Positions 8,836-16,430 of a stretch of 64,000 bases of DNA are shown here, in pieces. Source of the stretch: an uncultured Robinsoniella sp. (lineage in GTDB: Bacteria > Bacillota > Clostridia > Lachnospirales > Lachnospiraceae). The notes beneath the pieces are model-generated. The model worked only from the letters and a program-made list of their open reading frames with translations, did no database searches and was not told where the DNA came from. The first letter of the stretch is position 1. Each line of letters opens with the position of its first letter. Made by a program: the position numbers and the translations under genes. The stretch spans positions 62,001-126,000 of the forward strand of contig UQCR01000004.1 of the NCBI GenBank assembly GCA_900539655.1, written 5' to 3'.

Positions 8836-9700
8836 AATTATGGTAACCGGTGCACTAGGCAACGTAGGCGGCTATGTGGCACACTATGCGATTGCGAACG
8901 GAGAACCGGTCAGGGTAGCCGACATCAATCCGGAGGCACTTAAGACAAAATACGGTGATACGGCAGAATGTGTACTTTTTGATTTTACGGATTCCTCCAC
9001 CTTTGCTTCTGCACTTGACGGCGTTGACCGGGTATTTATCATGCGCCCGCCGCACCTCGGAAAGCCAGAGGATTTAAAGTCCTTTGTAGAAGCTCTGAAA
9101 GCAAAGGGCGGCATCAGACTGGTTAGCTTTCTCTCCCTTATCGGTGTAGAGAATAACCCTGTTCCACCTCACCACAAAATTGAAAAATACATTGAGCAGG
9201 CAGGGCTTCCCTACTGTCATATCCGCCCCAGCTTTTTTATGCAAAACATCAGCGGCATCCATGCCTTTGAAATCAAGCACTTTGACCGCATTGTTGTGCC
9301 TGTAAAAGGCGCACTTACCAGCTTTATCGATGCGGAGGATATTGGTGAGATTACAGCAAAGGTATTGTCTGATCCTGAGAATCACAAAAACAAAGGATAC
9401 TCTATCACAGGGCCGGAGGCTGTTGACTACTGGAAAGCGGCGGAGATTCTCTCCAAGGAGTTGGGGAGAAAAATCATCTATGCTAACCCAAAGCCATCTC
9501 TCGCAAAACAATATTGGATTGATATACGGGGACTGGATAAGGAATACTGCACGGTCATGGGAATGCTCTACATGATGACCCGCATGGGAACCGCCAAAAA
9601 GGTTACTATAGTGTTTGAGGATGTCATGGGGAAAAAGCCGCAGAGCTTTGAACAATTTGTCGAAAAAAATTTAAGTGCATGGGAGAAGGAAACAATATGA
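8828..9700 (+). CDS. NmrA-like NAD(P)-binding reductase (atypical SDR)
   Basis: A Rossmann-fold protein of the NmrA/QOR2-type atypical short-chain dehydrogenase group. The dinucleotide-binding motif VTGALGNVGGYV is at residues 6-17, followed by VFIMRPPHL and a substrate-lid region with IRPSFFMQNI. QOR2-type members reduce quinones with NADPH; others are redox sensors. GGAGGAAAAAGAA precedes the ATG. It lies between a MarR regulator and a flavodoxin with overlapping ends, so quinone, electrophile or disulfide stress handling is a reasonable but unproven role. Confidence 0.88.
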   Translation: MGKIMVTGALGNVGGYVAHYAIANGEPVRVADINPEALKTKYGDTAECVLFDFTDSSTFASALDGVDRVFIMRPPHLGKPEDLKSFVEALKAKGGIRLVSFLSLIGVENNPVPPHHKIEKYIEQAGLPYCHIRPSFFMQNISGIHAFEIKHFDRIVVPVKGALTSFIDAEDIGEITAKVLSDPENHKNKGYSITGPEAVDYWKAAEILSKELGRKIIYANPKPSLAKQYWIDIRGLDKEYCTVMGMLYMMTRMGTAKKVTIVFEDVMGKKPQSFEQFVEKNLSAWEKETI

Positions 9701-10116
9701 AAACAGCGATAATTTATTACTCATATACAGGGAAAACAAAGAAGCTGGCAGAGAAAAAAGTTCGCAAAGATAATGCGGACTTAATAGAAATCAAAGAGAA
9801 AAATCGCCGTTCTACAGTGGGCGCATATGTTGTCGGCTCTCTTGCTGCCAGAAGACAGAAAAAGGCAGAGATCGAAACGGTATTTGCGGACTTTTCTGAT
9901 TATGACAGATTGATCATTATGGTTCCGCTTTGGGCGGGGTTCCCAGCTCCGGCATTCAACAACATACTGGAACTGATTCCGCCAGGGAAAGAAATAGAGC
10001 TAATTATCACCTCTGGCAGTGGAAACTCAAGCGCCAGCAAAGAAAAAACCATTGCACTTTCCACCACAAAGAAAGTCCGCGTTGTGAAATATCAGGATGT
10101 GAAAACAAGCAAGTAG
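9697..10116 (+). CDS. Flavodoxin-like protein
   Basis: A small flavodoxin-fold protein of about 139 residues with the FMN phosphate-binding loop YYSYTGKTKKLA at the N-terminus, followed by MVPLWAGFPAPAFNNILELI, which is typical of flavodoxin/flavodoxin-reductase-type domains. The ATG at 9697 overlaps the TGA of the reductase gene (ATGA), a standard coupling arrangement; the in-frame ATG at 9679 is less likely. It probably acts as redox partner in the MarR-controlled operon. Confidence 0.87.
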   Translation: MKTAIIYYSYTGKTKKLAEKKVRKDNADLIEIKEKNRRSTVGAYVVGSLAARRQKKAEIETVFADFSDYDRLIIMVPLWAGFPAPAFNNILELIPPGKEIELIITSGSGNSSASKEKTIALSTTKKVRVVKYQDVKTSK

Positions 10117-10257
10117 GCATTTGGAGATATATGCCTCAAAGGCTCCCTCCGAATCGGCGTTGACGAAGTGGTAATACTTAAAGCCGTTATATCTTACACT
10201 GTTTAATTACTCAAATTTTTATTAAAATTAATATCATGTTATGTTATATTATAGATA

Positions 10258-10345
10258 GAAAAGGAACAACCTCCCACAAGGGGTTGACCCATAAGTTTAG
10301 TTAAAGAACCGTCCTTACCCGCCAAAGTACAAGGGCGGTCTTGCT
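10258..10345 (+). ncRNA. Candidate antisense antitoxin RNA of a type I locus
   Basis: Two stable hairpins lie on the plus strand: CAACC/GGTTG (10267-10286), and ACCG.CCTT/AAGG.CGGT (10308-10339) followed by a short T-rich run. The second hairpin works on both strands and abuts the end of a short hydrophobic reading frame on the minus strand. This short antisense RNA with a shared bidirectional terminator is the usual layout of small hydrophobic-toxin type I systems in Firmicutes. A -10-like TATATT is at 10245-10250, but no clear -35 is seen. The 5' end is a guess. Confidence 0.4.
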
Positions 10346-10441
10346 ATGTAGAACTACTTACAAAACAAAAAACGAATGTAAGTAATGCCAAAAGGAACAG
10401 ACCAAAAGTCATTATATCCTTAAACTCAAAATTGTTTTCAT
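10344..10441 (-). pseudogene. Frameshifted small hydrophobic toxin, holin-like type
   Basis: After a good Shine-Dalgarno (GGAGAGGTG) an ATG at 10441 opens a frame that stops after nine codons. The next frame encodes ENNFEFKDIMTFGLFLLALL and then TFVFCFVSSST before a TAG at 10344, a short acidic head plus one membrane helix as in putative holin-like type I toxins. One added base just after the ATG would join them, so this looks like a single-base deletion. Alternatively translation may start at the internal ATG (10412) and give a 22-residue peptide. Family assignment rests on my memory of such peptides and is tentative. Confidence 0.45.
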
Positions 10442-10516
10442 AAGCACCTCTCCATTCTATAAGAATAGGAGTCAACTCCCCCTTACTTTTCTGTTACGAA
10501 CATGTTCTCATAACTT

Positions 10517-10799
10517 CCTAGTACTACAGCGAACGTTTTGTAATGTACTATTAAGTGTATTATATTGGGGTTTAGCTAAGGAAATTACGCTTTGTAGATG
10601 GAGGTAGTGTACGAAAAGAGAAGGGGGCGGACCAGGACATTGGTTTGGAAGGCTTACCGCAGAACTGACGGAGTCCATATCAGTTTCCCACCCCCATCTT
10701 TTCGCACACTACCTATATTACACAAAGCGTCCTTACTCAGCTAAACCCAAATATAATACACTTAATAGTACATTATAAAACGTTCGCTGTAGCACTAGG
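10517..10799. mobile_element. 283-bp long inverted-repeat element (MITE-like or structured RNA)
   Basis: Arms of about 110 bp (10517-10630 and 10687-10799) are reverse complements with few mismatches. Matching blocks include CCTAG/CTAGG at the ends, CAGCGAACGTTTTRTAATGT, ATTAAGTGTATTATATT, GGTAGTGTRCGAAAAGA and GGGGG/CCCCC. The roughly 55-bp centre has two small hairpins (ACCA...TGGT, ACTGA...TCAGT). No coding frame fits. It lies in a 770-bp gene-poor gap before rpsI. Layout suits a non-autonomous miniature transposon with long terminal repeats; a very long hairpin RNA is the alternative. No clear target duplication was seen. Confidence 0.6.
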
Positions 10800-10828
10800 C
10801 TTTCACATAATTGCTTTAGACATAGAGA

Positions 10829-10859
10829 AACCCTTGAAAACACTGAGTTTTCAAGGGTT
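10829..10859. terminator. Hairpin after rpsI
   Basis: A perfect 13-bp stem AACCCTTGAAAAC (10829-10841) / GTTTTCAAGGGTT (10847-10859) with a 5-nt loop lies 27 bp past the rpsI stop, on the minus strand. The following T-run is weak. Confidence 0.75.
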
Positions 10860-10886
10860 CTAATCATTTTCTTATAATACTTATTA

Positions 10887-11279
10887 TTATCTCTTGGAGA
10901 ACTGAGGAGCACGACGAGCTGCTTTGAGTCCGTATTTCTTTCTTTCTTTTGCTCTTGGATCTCTTGTTAAGAATCCTGCTTTTTTCAGAACTGGTCTGAA
11001 ATCGCTGTCTACCTGAAGTAATGCTCTGGAGATACCATGTCTGATAGCACCAGCCTGTCCTGTTGTTCCACCACCATGTACGTTTACTAAAACGTCATAT
11101 TTGTCATTAGTCTCTGTTGCTACTAATGGCTGACGAACGATAACTTTTAAAGTCTCAAGACCTAAATAGTTGTCGATATCTCTTTTATTAATAGTAACCT
11201 TACCTGTTCCAGGTACTAAATATACTCTTGCGATTGATTTTTTTCTTCTGCCTGTTCCGTAGAATTTTGCGTTAGCCAA
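10887..11279 (-). CDS. rpsI: 30S ribosomal protein S9
   Basis: S9 is a component of the 30S head whose C-terminal tail reaches the P-site tRNA. The sequence shows GTGRRKKSIARVYL at the start, VHGGGTTGQAGAIRHGISRA in the middle and the basic tail ending in APQFSKR. Length 130 is normal. It lies 17 bp after rplM, the conserved L13-S9 operon. Confidence 0.99.
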   Translation of the reverse strand: MANAKFYGTGRRKKSIARVYLVPGTGKVTINKRDIDNYLGLETLKVIVRQPLVATETNDKYDVLVNVHGGGTTGQAGAIRHGISRALLQVDSDFRPVLKKAGFLTRDPRAKERKKYGLKAARRAPQFSKR

Positions 11280-11296
11280 TGTTTTTTACCTCCTTC

Positions 11297-11725
11297 TTAA
11301 AATGTTAATACTTCTGGTTTCTGAGCTGCATGATTGTGCTCTGCACCAGTGTACACGTGAAGTTTTGTCATCATGGATCTTCCTAAAGGTCCTTTTGGAA
11401 GCATGCCTTTAACTGCAAGCTCGATAACTCTTTCCGGCTTCTTGTTTAACATTTCTCTTAAGGTAGTCTCTTTCATTCCACCAACGTAGTCTGAATGATG
11501 ATAATAAATCTTCTGATCTAATTTTTTACCTGTTACCTGGATTTTTTCTGCATTTGTGATGATTACGTAATCACCTGTATCGATGTGAGGAGTAAAGATC
11601 GGTTTGTTCTTTCCTCTTAATATTTTAGCTACTTCTGATGCTAAACGACCTAATGTATATCCTGTAGCGTCAACTACGTACCATTTTCTTTCAATTGTTG
11701 CTGGACTCGCCATAAAACTCTTCAT
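11297..11725 (-). CDS. rplM: 50S ribosomal protein L13
   Basis: L13 is an early-assembly 50S protein. Seen are RKWYVVDATGYTLGRLAS, GDYVIITNAEKI and KGMLPKGPLGRSMM. The length of 142 is normal. AAGGAGG precedes the ATG. A consensus promoter and a conserved-type leader lie upstream. In most Firmicutes truA is directly upstream; here truA is 30 kb away. Confidence 0.99.
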   Translation of the reverse strand: MKSFMASPATIERKWYVVDATGYTLGRLASEVAKILRGKNKPIFTPHIDTGDYVIITNAEKIQVTGKKLDQKIYYHHSDYVGGMKETTLREMLNKKPERVIELAVKGMLPKGPLGRSMMTKLHVYTGAEHNHAAQKPEVLTF

Positions 11726-11812
11726 TGGTTTACCTCCTTGGATAATTAACTGTTTCTATAGTAAAACGTCTCACCGGGGCTTTGGTTTTTAACGTCTACG
11801 TACTACGTCACA
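11726..11812 (-). promoter_or_regulatory. Candidate L13 leader (autoregulatory 5' UTR)
   Basis: The roughly 87-nt transcript between promoter and rplM carries two copies of a GACGTTWWAM-like box (around 11795-11785 and 11770-11761) flanking GCCCCGG. Firmicutes are known to carry an L13 leader at this position (the L13_leader RNA family). Assignment rests on position and repeated boxes, not on a covariance search. Confidence 0.45.
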
Positions 11813-11819
11813 TTGAGAT

Positions 11820-11848
11820 ATTATATTACACATCACCGTGTGTGTCAA
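11820..11848 (-). promoter_or_regulatory. Consensus promoter for rplM-rpsI
   Basis: Minus strand TTGACA (11843-11848), 17 bp, TATAAT (11820-11825): perfect hexamers and spacing, about 95 bp upstream of the rplM ATG. From here to 12053 I see nothing more than AT-rich DNA leading to the next gene. Confidence 0.85.
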
Positions 11849-12053
11849 TAACTTTTTCACACATTTTTCCACAATTTTTCGGATATTTGTTTCTGTAAAC
11901 CAGCAGTCCATAAAGTTTGGAAAACCATAAATGTGAAAAACCGTAAAAAATTTATACTATCTAAAATTTTTACCAAAAAGCTATAGTGTTAACCACTAAA
12001 ATTCAACAAGTTATGCTAGAATTTTATTATAAAGCTTATTGAAGGAGAAAACA

Positions 12054-13052
12054 ATGAATATATTAGAAAAAATAGAGTATGCAAAACAGGCTGCTTTAAA
12101 CCGGGAATCTCTTGACCGGCAGCTGATTATTGACCTGCTGTCCATTCCACTGGACTCTCCTGCCATCGGAGCACTGGGGAAAGCTGCTTTTGAAACAGCT
12201 CAGACGATTACGGAAAAACGTGCTTATCTGTGGGGCGCCATGGGGGTTGATTTTAAAGCATGCCCAATGAACTGCGATTTTTGCTCCCTCGGGAAAAAAT
12301 GGGGTCTGGTGGAAGTGGAACGGGATTTTTCAGAAACTGAAATTATTGATAATGTGCGCTATTACGTTGAAAATACCGTACGATGGATCGTTCTGCGGAC
12401 AACTGAATTTTATAGTCTGGACGTTCTGGAAACGCTAATACAGACGATACGCCGTAAAGTTCCCGGTACATATGAGATTGGTTTAAATGTCGGTGAATTT
12501 GACGTCGCAAAAGCCCATGAGCTTTCCAGACGTGGCGTGGACTTCATTTATCATTCTTTACGTTTAGGTGAAGGAAAGGATACCCGCTTTCAAAAGGAAG
12601 AACGTATTGCTACACTAAATGCCTGCAAAAACTCTCCTCTGAAGCTGGTTTTTCTGGTTGAACCGGTCGGAATTGAACATACAAATGAAGAAATCGCAGA
12701 CATCTGCCAAATGACCATTGATTACGGCGCTATCGTATCAGGAGCAATGGCAAGAGTTCCGGTTAAGGGTACCCCGCTGGGAGAGTTCCCCCAGATCAGT
12801 GACCAGCGGCTTGCACAGATAATCGCTGTCACCAGGCTGGCGTGCGGCTACAGGGTTCCGGGAATCTGTGTACATCCCGCAAGCGAGCTGGCAATACAGT
12901 TTGGCGCTAATGTAGTTGTAATTGAAACAGGTGCCATTCCCAGAGACGCCTGCTGTTTTCCTAATGAAAAATGGAAACAATTCGATGTAAATGTGGCAAA
13001 ACAGTGGTTCCAAAATAATGGGTACACGGTTTATCAGACAGGAAACGATTAA
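12054..13052 (+). CDS. BioB-like radical SAM enzyme of unknown substrate
   Basis: A radical S-adenosylmethionine protein of 332 residues. The [4Fe-4S] motif CxxxCxxC is at residues 70, 74 and 77 (CPMNCDFC), and the barrel and C-terminal region resemble the biotin synthase/HydE/PylB branch. The second iron-sulfur ligand set of true biotin synthase cannot be confirmed, and no other biotin genes are present. The ATG at 12054 follows GAAGGAG by 6 nt; an upstream TTG would include that site. It precedes, by 71 bp, a three-gene nitrate/sulfonate-type ABC importer on the same strand. The importer may bring in its substrate or product, which is an inference. Confidence 0.88.
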   Translation: MNILEKIEYAKQAALNRESLDRQLIIDLLSIPLDSPAIGALGKAAFETAQTITEKRAYLWGAMGVDFKACPMNCDFCSLGKKWGLVEVERDFSETEIIDNVRYYVENTVRWIVLRTTEFYSLDVLETLIQTIRRKVPGTYEIGLNVGEFDVAKAHELSRRGVDFIYHSLRLGEGKDTRFQKEERIATLNACKNSPLKLVFLVEPVGIEHTNEEIADICQMTIDYGAIVSGAMARVPVKGTPLGEFPQISDQRLAQIIAVTRLACGYRVPGICVHPASELAIQFGANVVVIETGAIPRDACCFPNEKWKQFDVNVAKQWFQNNGYTVYQTGND

Positions 13053-13123
13053 TTATCTGTTATCTATACCCTATGCCAAAAATTGATAACAAAAATCTCA
13101 AATCAACTGAAAGGATATACAAC

Positions 13124-14314
13124 ATGAAAAAACAAACTATGAACGGAAAACATACATTTATACTGCTTACCCTGCTGCTGACGTTAAGCATGTTATTTGT
13201 TGCCGGCTGCCAAAAACCCGGCTCGGACAATACCACTGATACTGTAAACAGCTCTCAGGATTCAAATGCCTCTGAAGATTCGGATTCTCCTGAAGTTGCG
13301 AATAATTCTGAAGAATCGGATTCTTCTAAAGCTGCGAATACCTCTGAAGATTCGGATTCTTCTAAAGCTGTGAATAACTCCAAAGATTCGGATTCTTCTA
13401 AAGCTGTGAATAACTCCAAAGATTCGGATTCTTCTGAATCAGCTGATGCTGTCAGCCTAAAGGTCGGAACCTGGAAGACTGCTCAGACAATCCAGCCATT
13501 TTTCTATGACCAGTTTATAGATAAAAGCTGCTCAGTGGAAGTTCTCCCATTTACCAATCCCGGTGACCAGAAAACTGCCCTTCTTTCCGGAGGACTGGAT
13601 ATGACGGGAACCACCCTGGTTACGGCTATTACTGCTGCTGCCAATAATGAACCGGTACGCATCGTGTCCAGCCTGTGCAACAAGTGTTCTGCTCTGGTTG
13701 CGGGAGTTGATTCCGGAATCGAAACGGAAGCTGATTTAAAAGGCAAAACCATCGCATATGTCCCAGGTACCATGCATCATGCATTATTACTGGATGTTTT
13801 AGAACGCAATGGCATTGATCCGGAAAAAGATGTGGAATTAGTCCGAATTGATTTCTTCGATATGGGACAGGCACTTGCTGACGGTACTATTGATGCTTTC
13901 TGCAGCGGAGAGCCTTACCCTTCAGAAGCAGTCAAAAATGGCTATGGTAAAATCTTAAGCTATCCATATTTTGACGACAGTATCGGAACTATAAATGCTG
14001 CTATGATCGTTACAGAAGATACCATTAAAAACAGGCCTGAGGAAGTTCAGAAAATGGTGGATGCCCACATCAAGGCTACCCAGTATTTGAATGAAAACCA
14101 GGATGCATGGCTGGATAAAGCGGAAGAATTCGGAACAGAGAAAGACCTATTGAAAATCTCTGCTGAAAACATTGAATTGTGCTGGGATATTGATGATGCC
14201 TTTATCCAGAATACCAAGAATCTGGCTCAAAAAATGCTGGATCTGGGGATCATTACAAACATGCCTGACATAGATTCCCTGTTTGACCTTACTTTCCTGG
14301 AAAATCATAAATAG
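13124..14314 (+). CDS. ABC transporter substrate-binding lipoprotein (SsuA/NMT1-like)
   Basis: A type 2 periplasmic-binding protein of the nitrate/sulfonate/taurine/thiamine-precursor (NMT1/SsuA) superfamily. The start at 13124 follows AAAGGA. A signal peptide ends in a lipobox FVAGC (Cys near residue 29). A Ser/Asp/Asn-rich linker of five 12-residue repeats (13265-13444) precedes the binding domain, which shows LLSGGLDMTGTTLVTAI, LKGKTIAYVPGTMHHALL and FCSGEPYPSEAV. The ligand is unknown; no Arg/Trp sulfonate signature can be claimed. Permease and ATPase follow. Confidence 0.9.
   Translation: MKKQTMNGKHTFILLTLLLTLSMLFVAGCQKPGSDNTTDTVNSSQDSNASEDSDSPEVANNSEESDSSKAANTSEDSDSSKAVNNSKDSDSSKAVNNSKDSDSSESADAVSLKVGTWKTAQTIQPFFYDQFIDKSCSVEVLPFTNPGDQKTALLSGGLDMTGTTLVTAITAAANNEPVRIVSSLCNKCSALVAGVDSGIETEADLKGKTIAYVPGTMHHALLLDVLERNGIDPEKDVELVRIDFFDMGQALADGTIDAFCSGEPYPSEAVKNGYGKILSYPYFDDSIGTINAAMIVTEDTIKNRPEEVQKMVDAHIKATQYLNENQDAWLDKAEEFGTEKDLLKISAENIELCWDIDDAFIQNTKNLAQKMLDLGIITNMPDIDSLFDLTFLENHK
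13265..13444 (+). repeat. Five in-frame 36-bp repeats in the lipoprotein linker
   Basis: Units begin at 13265, 13301, 13337, 13373 and 13409 and encode variants of NNSKDSDSSKAV. The two central copies are nearly identical at DNA level, pointing to recent expansion or slippage. The array forms a flexible hydrophilic tether between lipid anchor and binding domain. Confidence 0.9.
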
Positions 14315-14318
14315 TACT

Positions 14319-15131
14319 ATGAATAAGAAACGCGCAAAAAAAACGTTGACCTCAGCATTATCCTCAGGCTTATGGGGCCTGCTGATTCCGGTAATACTCC
14401 TGCTGCTCTGGTACCTGGCGTCCGGCAGCGGAGCCGTACCGGAATACGTTCTGCCTTCTCCCCTGAAACTGTGGAACGTAATTATTGATTTTATTTTTGG
14501 AAACATGGCGATAACACCCTACTCCGGTAAACTTTTTGGAAATTTGTGGATCAGCTGTGTCCGTGTACTGAAAGGTTTTTTGACTGCCTCACTGCTTGGC
14601 GTAACCCTGGGCTTTCTTACCGGGCGGGTACGCCTGCTGCAGAAAATATTTGATCCGTTTATCCATGCTCTGCGAGCAGTACCTGGAATTGGCTGGCTGC
14701 CTATAGCAATTGTCTGGTTCAGTGTTGGTGAAAAAAGTACACATTTCTTAATTTCTCTGGCTACTTTTTTTCCAATATATATGAACACGGCTCAAGGTGC
14801 AAGAGAAGTTCCTGATTCCTATCTGCAGGCAGGCCAAATGATGGGTGCAGGATCTTTTCCTCTTTTTTGGACCGTAACCCTGCCCAGTGCATTTCCCTCT
14901 GTTCTGGTGGGTCTGCGTCTGGGTCTTGGAATCTCCTGGGCATATCTGGTTCTGGGAGAAGTTACCGGCGTAACCAAAGGCATCGGCGCAATCATGACAG
15001 ATGCCCGCATGCTTGGACATGTGGATATCGTTCTCGCCTGTATGGTGGTGATTGCCATAACCGGTAAATTATCAGATTTTCTGTTGGTGAAAATCTGCAA
15101 TCTGTTTTATCCGGTAAAAAGTGCCAGATAA
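14319..15131 (+). CDS. ABC transporter permease (SsuC/TauC-like)
   Basis: An integral-membrane permease of the BPD_transp_1 fold with about six hydrophobic segments. The EAA-type loop that contacts the ATPase is near residues 170-190 (ARE..DSYLQAGQMMGAG). The ATG at 14319 lies 5 bp after the stop of the binding-protein gene, suggesting coupling; the longer frame from 14283 would overlap that gene. It works with the preceding lipoprotein and following ATPase as one importer. Confidence 0.92.
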   Translation: MNKKRAKKTLTSALSSGLWGLLIPVILLLLWYLASGSGAVPEYVLPSPLKLWNVIIDFIFGNMAITPYSGKLFGNLWISCVRVLKGFLTASLLGVTLGFLTGRVRLLQKIFDPFIHALRAVPGIGWLPIAIVWFSVGEKSTHFLISLATFFPIYMNTAQGAREVPDSYLQAGQMMGAGSFPLFWTVTLPSAFPSVLVGLRLGLGISWAYLVLGEVTGVTKGIGAIMTDARMLGHVDIVLACMVVIAITGKLSDFLLVKICNLFYPVKSAR

Positions 15132-15160
15132 TTAATAACGTATGAATAAAGGAGTTTCTG

Positions 15161-15934
15161 ATGAGTCATAATCTTTTAACTGTTCAAGGCATTTCTAAAA
15201 ACTACCGATCCTCTTTTCAGGATTCCATATGTGTGTTTCAAAACCTGAGCATCGATGTATGCCCCAATGAAATCGTGGCACTTCTGGGCCCCAGCGGCTG
15301 CGGAAAAACCACGCTTCTGAACATGGTTGCAGGATTTGAAATGCCGGACTCAGGAGAAATACTTTTGGAAAACCAGGCTATTACCGGTCCGGGTTCTGAG
15401 CGGGGGGTGGTATTTCAGGCTCCGGTCCTTTTCCCATGGCTGACTGTCAGGGAGAACATTGCATATGGACTAAAGCGCAGGCATATTCCAAAAAAAGAGC
15501 AGGATGAGACGATCCAAAATTATATCGGCCTGGTGCACCTGAATGGCTTTGAAAACTATTATCCAAATGAATTATCCGGCGGTATGCAGCAGCGAGCGGC
15601 TTTGGCACGTACCTTAATCCTGCATCCCCAGCTTCTTTTAATGGATGAACCATTTTCTGCTCTCGATCCCATGCTGCGTTTCCAAATGCAACAGCTGGTG
15701 CTTTCCATCTGGGAAAAATTAAAACAAACTATAATCTTTGTAACCCACGATATAGAAGAAGCAATGATTTTGGCAGACCGCATTTACATTTTTGGAAAAT
15801 GCCCACGGGGGATACTAAAAGAAGTAAAGGTTCCCCATTTTATCATTGATTCTCCTTCCTCACCCTGCCTGGACTCCCCTGAATTTATTCGGATAAAAAA
15901 AGAGATCAGGAACATTTTATTCTCATGTTCCTGA
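15161..15934 (+). CDS. ABC transporter ATP-binding protein (SsuB/TauB-like)
   Basis: The nucleotide-binding subunit. Walker A GPSGCGKTT near residue 45, Q-loop QAPVLFPW, signature LSGGMQQRAALART, Walker B LLLMDEPF and switch His VTHD are all present, so it should be an active ATPase. AAAGGAG precedes the ATG. The last codons form part of a strong hairpin that terminates both this operon and the convergent DUF3887 gene. Confidence 0.94.
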   Translation: MSHNLLTVQGISKNYRSSFQDSICVFQNLSIDVCPNEIVALLGPSGCGKTTLLNMVAGFEMPDSGEILLENQAITGPGSERGVVFQAPVLFPWLTVRENIAYGLKRRHIPKKEQDETIQNYIGLVHLNGFENYYPNELSGGMQQRAALARTLILHPQLLLMDEPFSALDPMLRFQMQQLVLSIWEKLKQTIIFVTHDIEEAMILADRIYIFGKCPRGILKEVKVPHFIIDSPSSPCLDSPEFIRIKKEIRNILFSCS

Positions 15935-15936
15935 TC
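15904..15936. terminator. Bidirectional terminator overlapping the ATPase stop codon
   Basis: A perfect 12-bp stem GATCAGGAACAT (15904-15915) / ATGTTCCTGATC (15925-15936). On the minus strand it is followed by a run of T (complement of 15895-15902), so it best serves the convergent lipoprotein gene. Confidence 0.85.
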
Positions 15937-15943
15937 TTCCTGT

Positions 15944-16378
15944 TTATTTTAACCACAGCCCATTCAATTTCATATCTTTCGTAAAACTAATGGTATATTG
16001 AATGGTACCATTTTCATATTCTGATGCCATGACTACCACACCACAGTCTTCACCTGTTTTATCATACTTCTGCCCAATAACAGCCTGCTTTCCATAAGAT
16101 TGAAAAGCGCCTTTACTGTTTACATATGCCACAACCTCATTTTCAAACTTGTCCTTTGAAATGCTTTCAGCAAGTTGATCTCCTGCATACTCAAGAAATG
16201 TGTCATAGTCATTCTTATTAATCTGATCTACTACCTGCACGGATGCTTTTTTTAATTCATCCTCATCAAACCCATCTGCCAGCTTTGTACTTTGATTCAT
16301 ACAGCCTGTACTAAATACAAGCAATAGAATAATGCCTGCCAGAAAAAGCATCTTTGCCTTTATGACTCTGCCTGCCAT
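15944..16378 (-). CDS. DUF3887-like lipoprotein
   Basis: A small secreted lipoprotein: N-terminal hydrophobic segment followed by lipobox FSTGC (Cys near residue 26). The mature part, with SVQVVDQINKNDYDTFLEY and a cystatin/NTF2-like alpha-beta pattern, resembles DUF3887 domains, often found at the cell surface of Firmicutes. No catalytic residues are evident. It lies downstream of the ROK regulator on the same strand (52 bp) and may be cotranscribed. Function unknown. Confidence 0.8.
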   Translation of the reverse strand: MAGRVIKAKMLFLAGIILLLVFSTGCMNQSTKLADGFDEDELKKASVQVVDQINKNDYDTFLEYAGDQLAESISKDKFENEVVAYVNSKGAFQSYGKQAVIGQKYDKTGEDCGVVVMASEYENGTIQYTISFTKDMKLNGLWLK

Positions 16379-16430
16379 GCCGCCTCCCTGATCGCTTACC
16401 TGTTAACCCTATTTTCTCCTCTAAACGATA

